Assembly (NCBI GenBank): GCA_902490145.1
Contig: CABUCT010000078.1
Coordinates: 1 to 6,273 of the forward strand
Reading direction: 5' to 3'
Length of the DNA: 6,273 bases
DNA from: an uncultured Oscillospiraceae bacterium
GTDB lineage: Bacteria > Bacillota > Clostridia > Oscillospirales > Acutalibacteraceae
How positions within the stretch are numbered: the stretch's first letter is position 1; every line of letters begins with the position of its first letter. Positions 5,289 through 6,273 of the stretch are shown piece by piece. The notes under the pieces are model-generated. The model was not told where the DNA came from, ran no database searches, and worked only from the letters and a program-made list of their open reading frames with translations. A program made the position numbers and the translations under genes.

Positions 5289-6273
5289 TCAGTTTTCAGA
5301 TATTTCAGCAATCTGGTCGTCAGAAGTTTCGGTGGTTTCAGCATTTTCGCTGTTTTCAGAATTTTCGGATTCTTGGGCTTCGGTTTCATCCTCGTGAGCC
5401 GCCAAAGCCATGGTAACCAGACGGTCATTTTCTCCCGTCCGCATAACTCTGACTCCCTTGGAGGGTCGGTTAAATGTGCTGACCGTATCGGCTGGAATGC
5501 GGATAACGATTCCATCAGCCGAAATCAAAATAATGTCTTCATCTCCCGAGACACCGGCAACAGCCGCCACATCTCCGTATTTCTCGGTGTGGTAATTTAT
5601 AAGTCCCTTACCCGCACGCGACTGGGTTCTGTAATCGTCAAAGGAGCTTCGTCTTCCATAGCCTGTCTCGGTGACTGTAAGCAGGGTGTTTTCGTTGTTT
5701 ACCACAGCCATTCCTATCACTTCATCACCCTTTTCATCCGAAAGGGAAATAGCACGAACGCCGCGGGCAGTTCTTCCGATAAGTCTTGCATCATTCTCTT
5801 TAAACCGGATAGCCATACCCTTTTTGGTGGCAATAAGCAATTCGTCGTTTCCGTTCGTAAGCACGGTCCAGCGAAGTTCATCGTCATCATCAAGATCAAT
5901 TGCGATGATTCCGCCCTTCCTTGCAGTATTATATGCAGAAAGCTTTGTCCTTTTGATAATGCCCTTTTTGGTGAGCATGCAAAGATTTAAATCTTCATCC
6001 ATGGATCTGACATGAAGCATTGCCGTGATTTTCTCACCCTCTGAAAGCGGAAGGATATTCACGATATTCATTCCTTTGGAAGTGCGGCTTCCCTCAGGCA
6101 CTTCATAAGCTTTGAGCCGGTAAACTCTTCCGAGATTTGAGAAAAACATAACGTAATCATGAGATGAGCAGGTGAACATATATTCAGCGAAATCCTCGTC
6201 TCTCCGGCTCATGCCCGAAACACCTCTTCCGCCGCGATTTTGCAGACGGTAGGTGTCACTCGGAAGTCTTTTT
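5289..6273 (-). CDS. gyrA: DNA gyrase subunit A, C-terminal part (5' end off window)
   Basis: The last 327 residues and the stop are visible; the frame is open to the right edge, so the N-terminal breakage-reunion domain with the active tyrosine is outside the window. The GyrA box QNRGGRG appears at visible residues 11-17. It marks gyrase rather than topoisomerase IV; N at its second position is, from memory, common in Firmicutes. Six blade-type repeats of the DNA-wrapping beta-pinwheel follow, for example VMFFSNLGRVYRLKAYEVP, LCMLTKKGIIKRTKLSAY, LLIATKKGMAIRFK, LLTVTETGYGRRSSFDDYR and IILISADGIVIRIP. The final 34 residues form an acidic tail with 14 Asp/Glu and no Lys or Arg. With GyrB the enzyme introduces negative supercoils using ATP. 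It is followed by a strong intrinsic terminator. Confidence 0.97.
   Translation of the reverse strand, partial: KRLPSDTYRLQNRGGRGVSGMSRRDEDFAEYMFTCSSHDYVMFFSNLGRVYRLKAYEVPEGSRTSKGMNIVNILPLSEGEKITAMLHVRSMDEDLNLCMLTKKGIIKRTKLSAYNTARKGGIIAIDLDDDDELRWTVLTNGNDELLIATKKGMAIRFKENDARLIGRTARGVRAISLSDEKGDEVIGMAVVNNENTLLTVTETGYGRRSSFDDYRTQSRAGKGLINYHTEKYGDVAAVAGVSGDEDIILISADGIVIRIPADTVSTFNRPSKGVRVMRTGENDRLVTMALAAHEDETEAQESENSENSENAETTETSDDQIAEISEN

Noticed and set aside
5373..5990. Plus-strand open frame of 205 codons
   Set aside because: It is antisense to the conserved gyrA C-terminal domain and has no domain or ribosome binding site of its own.
6232..6252. Unusual GyrA box, Asn in place of Arg/Lys at position two
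   Set aside because: From memory, QNRGGRG-type boxes occur in many Firmicute GyrA proteins, so this is unlikely to be a functional loss.

Overview
The window looks like chromosomal DNA from a Gram-positive member of the Clostridia, most likely the Ruminococcaceae/Oscillospiraceae. This is inferred from the Firmicute-type C-terminal half of GyrA, an LTA-synthase-like membrane sulfatase-fold enzyme, a secreted protein with a type I dockerin, strong GGAGG-type ribosome binding sites and moderately AT-rich intergenic DNA. No marker fixes the genus.

Layout. Positions 1-2440 hold a two-gene minus-strand operon: tcdA (tRNA t6A37 dehydratase), then a polytopic alkaline-phosphatase-superfamily enzyme of the lipoteichoic acid synthase / phosphoglycerol transferase type, whose C-terminus runs off the left edge. 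The tcdA stop codon lies inside the ribosome binding site of the second gene. A near-consensus promoter at 2643-2671 drives the operon through a leader of about 195 nt. That leader can fold on itself, its ends pair, and a U5 run follows directly, so it is a candidate structured RNA or attenuator.

Positions 2441-3810 are an unusually long stretch with almost no coding. Two direct copies (2798-3120 and 3461-3778, about 92% identical by hand count) of a roughly 320-bp element with imperfect terminal inverted repeats and internal hairpins bracket a single 60-codon plus-strand gene. That gene has its own promoter, a strong Shine-Dalgarno and a long bidirectional terminator. The elements look like a MITE-type or structured intergenic repeat rather than protein genes.

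Positions 3811-5202 (minus) encode a secreted protein with a signal peptide, an N-terminal dockerin and a transglutaminase-like Cys-His-Asp domain. Positions 5289-6273 (minus) are the 3' part of gyrA, covering the DNA-wrapping C-terminal domain and an acidic tail, closed by an intrinsic terminator at 5234-5277.

The genes do not form one pathway. gyrA and tcdA are housekeeping, the LTA-synthase-like and dockerin proteins act at the cell surface, and the novelty of the window lies in the repeat-bracketed small gene and the tcdA leader.
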